Below, piece by piece: positions 1 to 10,943 of a stretch of DNA of 64,000 nucleotides. This stretch comes from Viscum album (Eukaryota > Streptophyta > Magnoliopsida > Santalales > Viscaceae), in the NCBI GenBank assembly GCA_963277665.1, contig OY728163.1:1907188644-1907252643 (forward strand), read 5' to 3'. Positions within the stretch are counted from its first letter, which is position 1, and each line of letters begins with the position of its first letter. Under the pieces are notes generated by a model that was given only the letters and a program-made list of their open reading frames with translations, was not told the origin of the DNA and made no database searches. The translations under genes and the position numbers were made by a program.

Positions 1-493
1 TGTTTCTTTCTCATTGGGGAATTAGAATGCTTCGCCACTTGTACATGAGAGGCTTGTGTTTTCTTACTCAGTATTCTCATATGCTCTCCATACATTATAA
101 AACTACATTCATGTTACCAAGAGGACTATGTGGACTATGATGGGCATTACTGTCTTGGACATGGGGACTATCACTATGTTGCTTCCTAGCTTTATTCTTT
201 TGGTATTTAATTTGGATATTTTTAGTGTATTGGTAGCAATTCTTTTAAAACATTCACATGGGTTTGATTTTGGTTATTCATTTATATAGTTCGTGGAGTT
301 TTTTTGAGATGGTCCATCTTATCTGCTGATATATTTTTCTTATAAAAGTGTACTGCATCCCATTTTATGAGATTCTATACCCTTGGTGCTGGTCTCCACC
401 CTAGGTCCTACTAAAGGCCAGACTCGGGGTTTCATTACCTCTATTTCTCCATTTCTATCTTAGGAGGGTCATATTTTAAGGGAGGGGGTCATG
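1..493 (+). mobile_element. 3' end of an element-R LTR (left copy)
   Basis: Corresponds to 55974-56466 and, more distantly (about 75% by eye), to the end of the 5' LTR of element R at 51770-52266. Shared landmarks are the segment reading ttcttttggtatttaatttg, the block around 'gagattctatacccttgg', and the terminal 'agggggtcatg'. Only the last half kilobase lies in the window. No primer-binding site follows, as expected for a 3' or solo LTR. Confidence 0.8.
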
Positions 494-1010
494 GAAACTT
501 CCAAAAGAGAGAAATATATTCTATAAATAACTTATCCATTTCTTAGCTACAAATAGGTATGTAGTCTCATTGATTGACAGAGGTTGTTGTCACATGAAGT
601 AGTCTAACATTATTACACCTTTTTGTAGATCGAGATACTCCATGTGAGCATGGTTATTGATCATAACATGAGTTTTTTGTCCTAATATAGTTATATGATA
701 TTCATCTCCATTTTTAGCTCCATCTCAAAGATCATTATCTTGCATAATAGGGAAATCCATACATTAAATACGTGTACTGATATGGTTTCAATAATATCTA
801 ATCTATGTCATTTATAAATAATGGAATACACTAGATTATATTATGATATTTTAAAACTTGTGAAATAATTAAAATATAACTAATATCAAAATCATAATCT
901 TGTTTACCATTAGAATATTCTCAATGATAATTACATGGACATATTTACCTAATCTATATTTTGCTAATTCTAGTTTCCAATGTTTCTTCTAAAAATTCTT
1001 TGATAAATAT
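494..1010 (-). mobile_element. Stub between an LTR end and LTR N
   Basis: About 0.5 kb lying between the plus-strand LTR end and minus-strand LTR N. If N is a 5' LTR, this is the first part of that element's internal region, cut short by the neighbouring LTR. On the minus strand, bases just outside N (about 998-1010) give a degraded primer-binding site in which TATCA-AG is still readable. No gag or other protein similarity was found. Confidence 0.4.
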
Positions 1011-4000
1011 TGTAAAGAACCCAACCCCATTAGCCTAGAATTGGTGCCTTAATTTATTATGTCAGTACCATGTACAGGCGATCACATCCCAAAAGAGTGG
1101 ATAGTTTAGTATCTTGGGAATACTAGATAAAAAAATAATTTTTACATTACTAATTGAAATGAAATTCATCTTATAGACACCTTTTTAAAATTTTCATATT
1201 TCTATAGATTTTAACTAATTTTCAATTATAGTATACATCTTGGCATCCTTGTGAAAAATAAAACATAACAAAGGGGTGATTATAAATGCTCAATAAGGGT
1301 ATGAAATACTGTAGGAGCTATCATAAATAAACAAAAACAATAAGTGAAGGTGAATAACTAACAACACATGCTATTAAAACATAAACATTATCATAATATG
1401 GTAGGAATAAAACTAATACAAAATGATATATAAATAATCAAATGAAAATGATTCTTAACCATGTATACTCTACTACGTTAGCATTTGTGTGAATTATCAT
1501 GATCTAATATCATAATGTGGGAATGCCAAATATGTGACATCATACCATCAATTCCTCAACTAATATTTCTATATAAATGTTTATGGTCAGAAAAAAATAG
1601 TCTAGTTTGTCTCATGAGACCTCCCGATACATTGAGAGGATATAGTGGGACCTTACCAACACTTAATAAGTCCAATTAATTCCTCATATGAAATAGGTGA
1701 AACATAATCAATATATACATTCATATTTAAACTATCATATGAAATGTAAATAATTTCCCAAAACATTCAACATAATCATAAACAATCCAAAGTAATATAG
1801 AGAATGGTATTAAGATAGTACATCCTCAGTCACAATGTTCATTAAAAATTCAATAAATTTTGGTACATGGTATCATAATATATCAACCTCAATTATGTAT
1901 ATGATACTAATATAAGGGTTACCCATGAAAATAAATGGCTTTCTAATCATGTCATAGGGCATAAAAATTAGTGTATCAGAATGGTGTCCATAAAATAACT
2001 GATTGAAATCATACATAGACAATCCTAAGGTAAAACATTCATATATCCTAATAATTTATTGTCATTTTAAGTGAAAACAAGTAAAAAAACTGTTAAATAA
2101 TATTTGTAAATGAGTTACTTTAGTGCGGTTCAAGGTAATATATAAAAGATGATTTGAAGAGGACAAAGGAATAATTGGTTACAAAAAAATATAAATAAAC
2201 TAAGGTAGTTTTTATGATAAAAATATTGATTTTATAAAAATAATAGTGGCTTAAAATAGATTATGGAGTGTACTAGATAATAGGTATGAAATTGGAAAGA
2301 TTCCTTTAATCATGCTTGCATATCGGGAGGAATTGAGAAGGGAACCTTATAAAACATGAATTTACCCATAAATTAAATAAGAATTGATCTAGGTACATAT
2401 AATTGAAATATAAAAAAATAATTTAGGAGTAGTAGATAAAAAAGATTAATAATTACAGAAGGTTAATGAGTGAGAAAAAATAACCTGGAGGAAAAAATGA
2501 AGGTTTAGAGAGAATACCTTACCTCATATCTGAAAGCATTATGTACTTGTGATTAATGTCCTTCATAATAAAATAAGATTCATTAAATACTTTATTAATA
2601 ATCTATTTAACATATATATTTTGGATGATTTTATTAAGTAAATTTAATACCATTGTTATTGGTTATATTGTTTAATTTTGTTGTTCTGGGTGCATTTGTT
2701 TTCATGGTTTTCAAGATTGGTTCTCATGTATTCATGTTTGGAATTTCATGTAAAATTAGGATAATATTCCATAATAGAATATATATATTATTAATGAACA
2801 TAAAAAATATAAAATTATCTTATATATCATTTTTTTATATGGCTGGAGGATTATTAATTAGATAAATCATTAAAGAAAATGATTTAATTTTTTTGGCGGT
2901 TTATACGACCATCATGAATTAGTATCATTTTATTTGAAAATGTGATTATATAATGGTTAGAGAATACTAAATAAGTATAAATACACATGTTATGATATAT
3001 TTTAACAATAAAAATGGTTTTATGATCAGCCTTGAATGATTTAATGATAAATAAAAACTCATCATCCATAATGGTTGTGAATCGACACCACATAAATAAT
3101 GCATTCATTTTTAGAATTAAAGGAGAAGAGAAGAGAATTGATGAAAGATATTCCTAAAAAATAATAACATTCCAATATATGTATGATACCGAAGTTACCA
3201 TTCCACTTTTTATAAGGGAGGTGAGGTAAGGATAAGAAAATAAAAGAAATTAAAATAGAAAGAGGGAGAGTTTTACCACTTGAGTGTCGTCTCCTTGAGA
3301 ACCTCTTTAATGAAAATGGAGATGGTATTTTAATATAAAAGTGAGACCATAACATGGGGAAGGTTTTTAGGAGAGTAATTAGTAGTATATAAGAAAAATC
3401 CAAATTTTATAATGTGTGAGGAGAAGGGGTGGTGAGGGGTGGTATTTATAGTGGAGGAGATATGTTTTTTTGATTATTTTATTCATTAGTTTTTTATTTT
3501 GTATCACGACTATCAATAGTGATGATTATTGTGAATAAATGCAGTAACTAGAGAATGCGAGTTCAAGATAATATCCACATACACCATTCATTACTTAACA
3601 TTCAATCAAAAATTAATTTATTTACTTATAACGTTAAATATCGTAAATTACGGTTTTAACTATTCCATGAAAATTCAATAATTTTATAAGAATCCCAAAA
3701 ATTAACCCTTAATATATTTTTAATTTTTTTTTCAATAAAGGAATCCATTTTTTGAAATTAATTTTCTAAAAATGTTAAATTTAATTATCAAATAAAATCA
3801 TCATTTTTTTGAAAATAATTGTTTTAATATTATAACTTATTTTATGACACATATAAAAATTAATTATGGTCTCATAAAATTATAATATAATTATAAAAAA
3901 CAAAATATTAATTCATGAATATATTTTATGAACATAAATTTTCATTTAAATTATTATATTAATTTTAAAATTTTATATAAATAGTTATGCTCCACAAAAA

Positions 4001-4222
4001 TAGAAACACATAATTTAGAATTTTTAAAAAATTTATTTAATTATTACATTATATAAATATATCATATTTTCAATTCTGATATACCTAAATTGTATTTTTA
4101 ATTTTATAGGTTAGGTTGTTATTATAATTTCTAGATTGAAATTTATAAGGGTCAGATATCTATTCCAATGATTATGTTAACATTTAAAAGTATATCTTGG
4201 TTCGTTTAAGATTAGTGTTACA
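1011..4222 (-). mobile_element. LTR N, minus strand (left copy)
   Basis: On the minus strand this interval begins TGTAACACTAATC (4222 downward) and ends GGGGTTGGGTTCTTTACA (at 1011). That end closely resembles the end of LTR L1 (GGGGTTGGGTCATTATA at 10929). Near 1270 it carries the minus-strand signature TGAGC...CACCCCTTTG seen late in other LTRs of this window, and it has a TATA box at 3443-3450. A degraded primer-binding site beyond 1011 suggests a 5' LTR whose body has been lost. Its length of 3.2 kb fits long-LTR plant chromoviruses. Short open frames inside it (2653, 3062) are conserved only because the block is duplicated. Confidence 0.65.
3443..3450 (-). promoter_or_regulatory. TATA box of LTR N
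   Basis: On the minus strand the context is tcctccactataaatacc, a canonical plant TATA box followed by a pyrimidine-rich stretch. It lies about 775 bp inside the LTR start at 4222, which fits a U3/R boundary. The same site is at 59415-59422 in the right copy. Confidence 0.5.
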
Positions 4223-4976
4223 TGAAACGTAAGCTATCAAAGATGATAAATTTAAAAGAGACATACCATAAAATCTTGAGTTGTTACAATAATATTTACA
4301 AGGTTATGATTGATATGGAACTACATGAGGCAATCTAGGGTAGTCCTTTAAGATCCCAGTTATGTTGGATGGAGCCGGGAGAATCATAGTTGTTGGGACC
4401 GAGTCTCTATTGGAGACATTGTAGTAGGTTTTGTTGATTCCAAAATGTATGGATACACCTTAAAACATGATGAATTAATATGATGATCAATATAATTGGA
4501 CTCTTGATTTTATGGTGTGTGATAATGGGTTTATTTGGGTGTCTCTAAGGTTTTCCACCATCAGATTTGAAAATAGTGTAAGCTGGAAACTAGGTACATG
4601 GGGTCATTTGTAGTTTTGAAAAGGACCGTACCAGTGGCATACTGATTTGATATTCTATAGAGGAATAATGGTATGGATGAGGTTGTTTGTGTTTCACAAC
4701 TTCAACAGTATCACTCTATGTTATCTCATGTGATTGATGTTGATGATGTTGATCTTGAGACTGATGCATCCTTTGAGGAGCATCTGGTTTGTATTATGTA
4801 TCACATTGTGAATGTCTAATGGGGAAATATTGTGCCATTGGTTTTGGTGTTATGGTGGCATGGTAATGTTTAGGAAGAATCTTAGAAGGGGGATATGGAT
4901 AAGAGGTATCAGTGGCCCAATCTTTTCAGCATAGAGACCTAGTCATTCTTGGGAATGTATTCAAAGGAAGAATTGT
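4223..4976 (+). pseudogene. Ty3/gypsy integrase C-terminal remnant (left copy)
   Basis: Reading through stops and frameshifts gives the tail of a Ty3/gypsy integrase. In order: a YNNIYK stretch matching the conserved 'AYNNSY' region (about 4281); the position of 'ALYGRKCRSPLCW', seen as SPLRSQLCW (about 4345-4370); ESxLLGP; a 'DFMVCDNGFIWVSLR' segment matching the usual 'EFxVGDHVFLRVSP' (about 4506); and an RxTIRFEN / GPYQW region corresponding to 'MRFGKKGKLSPRYIGPFE'. Last comes VPLVLVLWWHG (about 4838) matching 'IPLVKVLWRNH', which is typical of Tekay/Del chromoviruses. The integrase core upstream is missing because LTR N abuts directly at 4222. The fragment is not functional. Confidence 0.88.
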
Positions 4977-4991
4977 TAAAAAGTGGGGAGG
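4977..4991 (+). other. Polypurine tract upstream of LTR M (left copy)
   Basis: The sequence taaaaagtggggagg follows the integrase remnant after a short untranslated stretch. This is the usual plus-strand primer of plant Ty3/gypsy elements and places the 3' LTR immediately after it. The right copy is at 60948-60962. Confidence 0.7.
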
Positions 4992-7219
4992 TTTTAAGGT
5001 ATCGAACACATTTGAGGTACATTATTGATTAAAATTATGTTTTAAATACCATTAACATAACTAATTAATTTTTTCATGAGATAGTGTGGAGGTTCAGGGG
5101 TGCCCAGGGGGGATGGGACATAAAAGAGGGGAAAAGTATCCATGTAGTTCATTTTTTGTGGTAGGTGCATGGATAGTAGTAAATGTGCACCCCAACCATG
5201 TTTTTCTGGAGGAAGGGTTCACGGTTTAAGAAACTATGCAATGGGGGAGAAAAAACAATGTAAATTTGGACAGATCCATCTTGCATAGTAATCACACAGG
5301 TTTACAAATCCTACTGGATTTCCAAAAAACTATTCAGACTGGCCCCCACTTGGAAAGAGTGTGGCACATGGTTGGGGCACATAATGGCCAACCATTTAGC
5401 CAAACCACGAGCCCTTTAAATGTGGATTTTTACAATTTTCTCTCCCAGGACTTAAGTTTTCTAACTTGGTATTGTCCTATATTCTTCCCCTATCATCCCA
5501 TGTGATGAACCAAATCTCTCTAGACTTATCAAGGATCGATCTTCTTAATTTTTAATCCATTTGTAGTGTTATTGGGTAAGGATCAAATCTTTGGGTGTGT
5601 ATAACAACAATATTTCACCCTTTTTCCATATTAGGTGTTGTATAGTTTTTCTTCATTATAAAATTCCCTAAAAAAATATTTTTACATTGAAACATAGGAT
5701 AGGGATTTTTAGGGTGATCAAATTAGAATCTTGGGCTAGGGTTAAGTGAGTGTTCATCATTATAATCAAGGTAGGTGGTCTACTTGTTATATCCCATACC
5801 ATTGTCAACCAATTATTTTTATGTGGTTGTGATTTTGTGTCATTGTGTTTCCCATATGGGTTTCCTTGGTAGAAATGAAAAATTCATTGGGTAAATGTTT
5901 AATATAATGCATCATAATCCATCTGGAATTCATTGAGGTTATTTTTACTGGGTTACGAGACACCCATGGGGTGTGATTCTACTTTAACAAGGAAATTGAA
6001 AAGGTTAAGAGTAAAATAAATTGTATTGACATAAATCTGTTGATGAATGTATTGAAATGTTAGAATGAGTTTTGTAATGAAACCATAGTTATTTGTGTCA
6101 TTTTTTCTACATGGAATAAGGCATGTAAATGAAAAATGGTTTGGTTAGGTTAAGTCATATAAATGAGAATGTATAAATGGGATAAGACATAATGATTTCT
6201 TTGTAGTGAAAGTAATTATATTCTAAAATATGAATATGCTAAATGGTTATGATTTATGTTTAAAAAGTATTTATGGTTAAAGAATAATGTGAACATGTCT
6301 TGGTGGTATATTGGGAATTGAATTAAGGTTCTAAACCCCAGGGCTGGGTTGGGAGGAGGCTTTAAACTCGACCCCTAGAATGCTTGGGTTAGTGATTTTG
6401 ACTAAGGATCTATGCCCCTAATAGTTTTTTATGAGGGTACCTCGAATGAGGATCGAAGGATAGTGTTATGTACTTGGGTTTAAAATATTTTATCTAGTGA
6501 GATAGGGAACTTAAATTATCCCCTTATGCATAGTAGTTATTCGACATAGGTCATTTCATAATTAATGAATTTCATATCCCATGGAATAAATGATAAAAAT
6601 GGTTTAAGTGAACTTTTCTATCCAATGAATCCCAATTTAACTTTTTTTCTCATTTATTATTCTTTTCATGAATACAATATCTATTTAGAATGGTTATTTT
6701 TTATACACCATTTCTAGTGGCCTACTGAGTTGTACTCACATCATTCTCATACCGTTATTGGGTACCCAAGCAGACTTCATGGTTTTAGGTCACGATAATA
6801 AAAAATGGACCTATGATTGATGGAAAATTTGGGAATGATATGTGTATTGATGAAGGATCCAGACATAGATTCAGGACCCATTATTGGGATTTTTTTGTTG
6901 CCTTGATTTTGGGATTTCCTTACACATGGAACTGTATGACATAACATATCATATTTAACATTTGATTATATGGGATTGCACCCCGATTTGGGAATTGGTT
7001 AGTAATTCATGTTCATTATTTTTTTGATTATTTTTTCCTGTATTTCACACTTCATCTATTTTAGATTACTCTAATAAAGAGGGTGTAGTCTCCCCATGTG
7101 TTTTATTAGACCCTCACTAGTTGTCGACATCCTTTAACATAGGGGGAGGTGCACTTAAGGTCATGTGGATAAATATATCATGGAACCGGTTTAGTAGCCT
7201 CCATAATGGGGATGTCACA
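4992..7219 (+). mobile_element. LTR M, 3' LTR of the integrase-bearing element (left copy)
   Basis: Runs from the polypurine tract to 'ccataatggggatgtcaca' at 7219, a typical Ty3/gypsy LTR end (GGGATGTCACA). Inside are features seen in long plant LTRs: a 'ctagggttaagtgag' region near 5730 and 'ctactgagttgtactcacatc' near 6722, similar to the 'tgagctcaccctt' signature of L1. I found no matching 5' LTR in the window. An 89-codon frame at 5236-5505 lies inside it. The frame's four differences from the right copy all change the amino acid (S/T, T/M, D/N, Y/D), which argues against coding. Confidence 0.6.
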
Positions 7220-8663
7220 TAATACATTCCATAATTTAATTTCCCATATTCATTTATTATAATTGTACTCGATTAATGGGAATCATGTCTCTAACACACT
7301 AAATTTTTAAAATAGGAATAATTTATTTGATAACATACACGACATGAAACAACATGAATATAAGGGAATATAATATTCCCAGACATTAAAATATATTTAC
7401 TATTTTTAATATATTCAAACTATATTTTAGTCTACAATACACACTATATCATGTTAGAGTGCAATGTCTAAAACAATGAGTTAACTCAATGGCTTCCATT
7501 ACACGTAAGAACAGGTTTTATCGAACAATAATATATTATTAAAAATATATTATTTAATATAATCAGATATAAAGTATCCATTATAAATTGTATTAACTAA
7601 TAACTAAAAATACATGGTTAAAAAATAAAATAAAAAATAACTTATGGGTTAAAAATTAATTATTAATGAATACAATAACCAGTTAATAATAAAGGGAATG
7701 TTTATACAGATAACCATTTTTTTCTTACAATGTTGTTTTATCATAATAATTTTAATTAATTAAAATTAGAGGATTATATTAACAATATATATATATATAT
7801 ATTATATTAAAGAAAATCTTTTTATATTCATAAAATACATTTGATAATCTTAAGATAAGAACAAACAAAATATCATGCATAAAAATGTATATTTCTATTA
7901 AGGTAATTTTATTGACTTTTAATGGGGAACAAATTTTAAATATAGTCTTTGGAAATTTTATAGACTTAATATTCAAAAAAAAATTTTTTTATATGAAATC
8001 AAAACATAAAAATTATCTTAGGGTGATTTTTTGATATTTTTTCCTGATGTTTTATTTTTAATTAATATTGAAAAATACAGAATTTTAACTCAAGATACTT
8101 TTTCCTATAATTTATTGGGTCGGATAAATTATATTTCAAAATTGTTTTGAAGTTAAATTAGACCATTTTTTATTATTTAATCCAATTTATAACATTGGAA
8201 TCAATTTCACCATGAAATTGTATACAAAAACATAGAATTATTTTTGAAATTTCTACTTTTAAAACCCGTATTACCGTCATGTCTGCGAGATTAAGTTTAA
8301 ATTAATTTCAATCACTTTTATGATTATAATTGGAAAAAATGGATTAAATATTTGAAATAAGAATAATTTATAATATATAATCTGTTCAATTTAGTTTTTA
8401 AAAAAATATTAGTGAATGTAATTAAAATTAAATACCACAAATAAGGTGAAATTAAGATTGACAAAGGAATAACTTTAAACTTAAGGGCCAAAATGACATA
8501 GAAACTTGTCCAAAATATATTTTTATCTCATATTAGATAATATAATCTATTAAATATAAATATATATATATATATATATTTCATTATTATAGTCACTTGA
8601 AATGAGAAAAACATGGGGGTAATTCCCTTTTCTAAAATTTACAAGAGTGTCACTCCTCTTCAA

Positions 8664-8671
8664 CTATAAAA
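8664..8671 (+). promoter_or_regulatory. TATA box of LTR L1
   Basis: The motif tataaaag in 'caactataaaaggacatcctctc' lies about 1.38 kb inside the LTR. The same position is held by tataaaaagg in L2 and L3, and each is followed by CCTCCT- or CATCCTCTC-type pyrimidine-rich sequence. Conservation across three diverged LTRs supports this as the U3/R promoter. Confidence 0.75.
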
Positions 8672-9214
8672 GGACATCCTCTCATCCGACATTATCAAAT
8701 CTCACAATACACATTTGAAAAAAATATATTTGATAAATTATCTCCTAAAAACAAATACCCTAAACTTATAATCCTCTCTATGATAAAAAATTCATCCATG
8801 GAATCCATTTGTTGCAATCCAAAAGGAGTTACCCAATTAAGAGGTGACATATTTCCTCAAGCTATTTAGTTGTATTTCTATTATACACAAACTCAAATAT
8901 TATTATTGCATGAATACATAATAACAACATAAAAATATAATGAGATATTTTTATTCTATATTTCTTATCCAAAATTACACACACATCCATCTAATAGGTA
9001 ACAAACTTACCATTTATATATACAGTGAAATACCACCCCACAAAATGAAACAACTCATTTTTACTTTTCCACCTCTCATAGTTGAGGATTATGATGGGAA
9101 ATATATTTATATATGTTATATATGGTATTTAAAAAGTTATTATACTTATTTAATTATTTTATAAAATATAGGTTTTTACACTCTATTTTTTGGGAATACG
9201 ATAACATCGTTTGA

Positions 9215-9435
9215 GGAAGTGTGGACTACCGCCCCTCAAAGTGATGATATTTGTTCACGCTATACATGGAATGAATAAACAAGGTTTTAAAAAAAATATG
9301 TAAAATATATGAAACATACTCGATACTAGAATTATAATATAAATATATATAATTTTCATTTTATTCTTTTAATATGAAAATGAAATCAATGTAGCGTTCA
9401 TCCGTACGTACGACTTACTATCTTCATGAATGGTG
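9215..9435 (+). repeat. CG-containing ACTACCGCC / GTACGTAC motif pair in L1
   Basis: L1 carries 'gtgtggactaccgcccctcaaagtgatg' at 9218 and 'gttcatccgtacgtacgacttactatcttcatgaatgg' at 9397, with a weaker relative near 9025. The same pair recurs in L2 (14370 and 14548; weaker copy at 14166) and in L3 (24202, plus a copy at 24020). CG dinucleotides are otherwise rare here, so their survival in aligned positions stands out. By position the motifs lie in R/U5, downstream of the TATA box. Confidence 0.6.
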
Positions 9436-10931
9436 CATTACATTTTTTATATCCAAATATTAAATATTTTTATAAATACATTTATATGGAATATATATGA
9501 TAATTACTTAATGGTTAAAATTCTGGAAATTATGAAAAAATTATAGTAATAATAAGTAACATGTTAAAACATACTCGACAAACTTGGCAATTAACACCTA
9601 AAATAGTGAAAATAATGATAGACTATTTACAAATAGGTGATAAGATATTATCAGAAGTTAATATATGATATTTTAAATATGATCATGGCTATGTTATAAT
9701 TTATTAACATGTTTTAACCCCTTATGTATGTATTTAATGTACATTCAATAGAATATAAATGCAAGTTAAGGGATTTTGCCTCAATTTACATTCAATTGAA
9801 AATTATTTGTTATTATGAACCCATTCAATATTATATAGTGAATATACTTTCATTTTATATTTTATATCCTAAATAATATTATTCTTATGATATTATAAGT
9901 TTAATTTATTATTTTTCTTTAATGGTTATTATGATTCAAAATTTTCAATGTGGTATGGGACACTTTGGAATGTTTTGTGATTATTTTCCTCAAGAATGTT
10001 TTAATGATATTTCAATGGTATTTAAATTTATCAAATTGAACAATACTTGTTTTTACTTATCCTTCACTAGAGAACTATTGATAAATCTTCATCCTTTATT
10101 CAATATAGATATTTGATGATATGTCACATTTTTTTGTTAATTAAATTGATTATTTGATATATGAGGAATGCATTGGGTTTAAAGACATGGGTGGGGCCCT
10201 ATTATAGATTTCTACTTGATGAATCAATAGTATCATGAGATAGATTAGTTGTAAAAAATAGATTTTTACCTGATATATTGTAAACCATTTTGTGAAAGAT
10301 CTTTATGATAAGTTTACCATGTATATAGGAAACATGGAATCCAATAGTTAAGTTGTTCACTCATTTAGTTTCAGTTGATATTCATCCATGATATTTTTCA
10401 TCTACATATCTATATATATATTTCATTTTCAGTTATTGGTAAAATGTCATGTGTTTCAGTTTATTACCTTTCCATATTTATTTCTCATTATCTATTTATT
10501 TTAATGAAATGTGTTTCTAGTTATTACCTTTCCATATTATTTACTCATATCCTTTTTAGTTATTGACTACATGGCATGTGTTTTTAGTTATTTCACTTAA
10601 AATATTGATTATTCCTATTTATTCATTATTTATTATGATGTACTTGACATGGACTGAGCAATTGAGCTCACCCTTATTTTGATTCATTGGTAAGGATTCC
10701 AAGAAGTGTGCTATAAATGATATGTAAGGATATAATCTATGGAATAATGTTATCATGGAAAAAAAATTATGATTTAATTAGAGTATTAATTTGTAATACA
10801 AGACTCATGTATGTATCTGGTTTACCAAGACCAATAATTTTTTTTCATTTAGGATTTTATTCATTGTAATCATGAAAATGTATCGGTAGTTGACACCGAC
10901 ACCAGGATTTTTGGGGTTGGGTCATTATATT

Positions 10932-10943
10932 TGGTATTAAAAT
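10932..10943 (+). other. Primer-binding site after LTR L1
   Basis: The sequence tggtattaaaat matches the initiator tRNA-Met type site TGGTATCAGAGC at 8 of 12 positions. The four mismatches are all C to T or G to A, as expected from deamination of methylated cytosines. The site follows the LTR end by two bases, and the sequence after it ('aactatgggaactagatttaag') looks like a plant Ty3/gypsy leader. Confidence 0.75.

Larger units (their letters stand above)
1..8031 (+). repeat. Left copy of a >=8-kb direct duplication
   Basis: This block is collinear with 55974-64000 over its whole visible length, with an offset of 55969-55973 bases that drifts only through small indels. By eye the two differ at about 1-2% of positions; for example the 270-bp frame at 5236 differs at 4 positions. 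The left edge lies outside the window and the right edge is hidden because the partner runs off the end. The duplicated unit is made of retroelement parts: LTR end, minus LTR N, integrase remnant, LTR M and the start of LTR L1. Its high identity contrasts with the strongly diverged LTRs inside it, so the duplication is younger than the insertions. Confidence 0.97.
7286..10929 (+). mobile_element. LTR L1 (5' LTR of a three-LTR array)
   Basis: Aligns over its full length with L2 (12463-16089) and L3 (21972-25687). It begins TGTCTCTAACACAC and ends GGGGTTGGGTCATTATA, immediately followed by a primer-binding site. Landmarks shared with L2 are: the 'gacatta...atatatttactatttttaat' block (7380 against 12550); a TATA box; 'aaaggagttac...attaagaggtgacat' (8822 against 13971); two ACTACCGCC blocks; and 'catgtatgtatctggtttaccaaga' (10806 against 15962). 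Length is about 3.64 kb. The first 0.74 kb reappears at 63258 as part of the duplication. Confidence 0.88.

Noticed and set aside
3062..3403. A 113-codon minus-strand frame conserved in both copies
   Set aside because: It sits across the promoter and leader part of LTR N. It resembles no protein I know, and its between-copy changes are amino-acid altering.
5236..5505. An 89-codon frame conserved in both duplicate copies, as a possible gene
   Set aside because: It lies inside LTR M, has no recognisable domain, and all four differences between copies change the amino acid.
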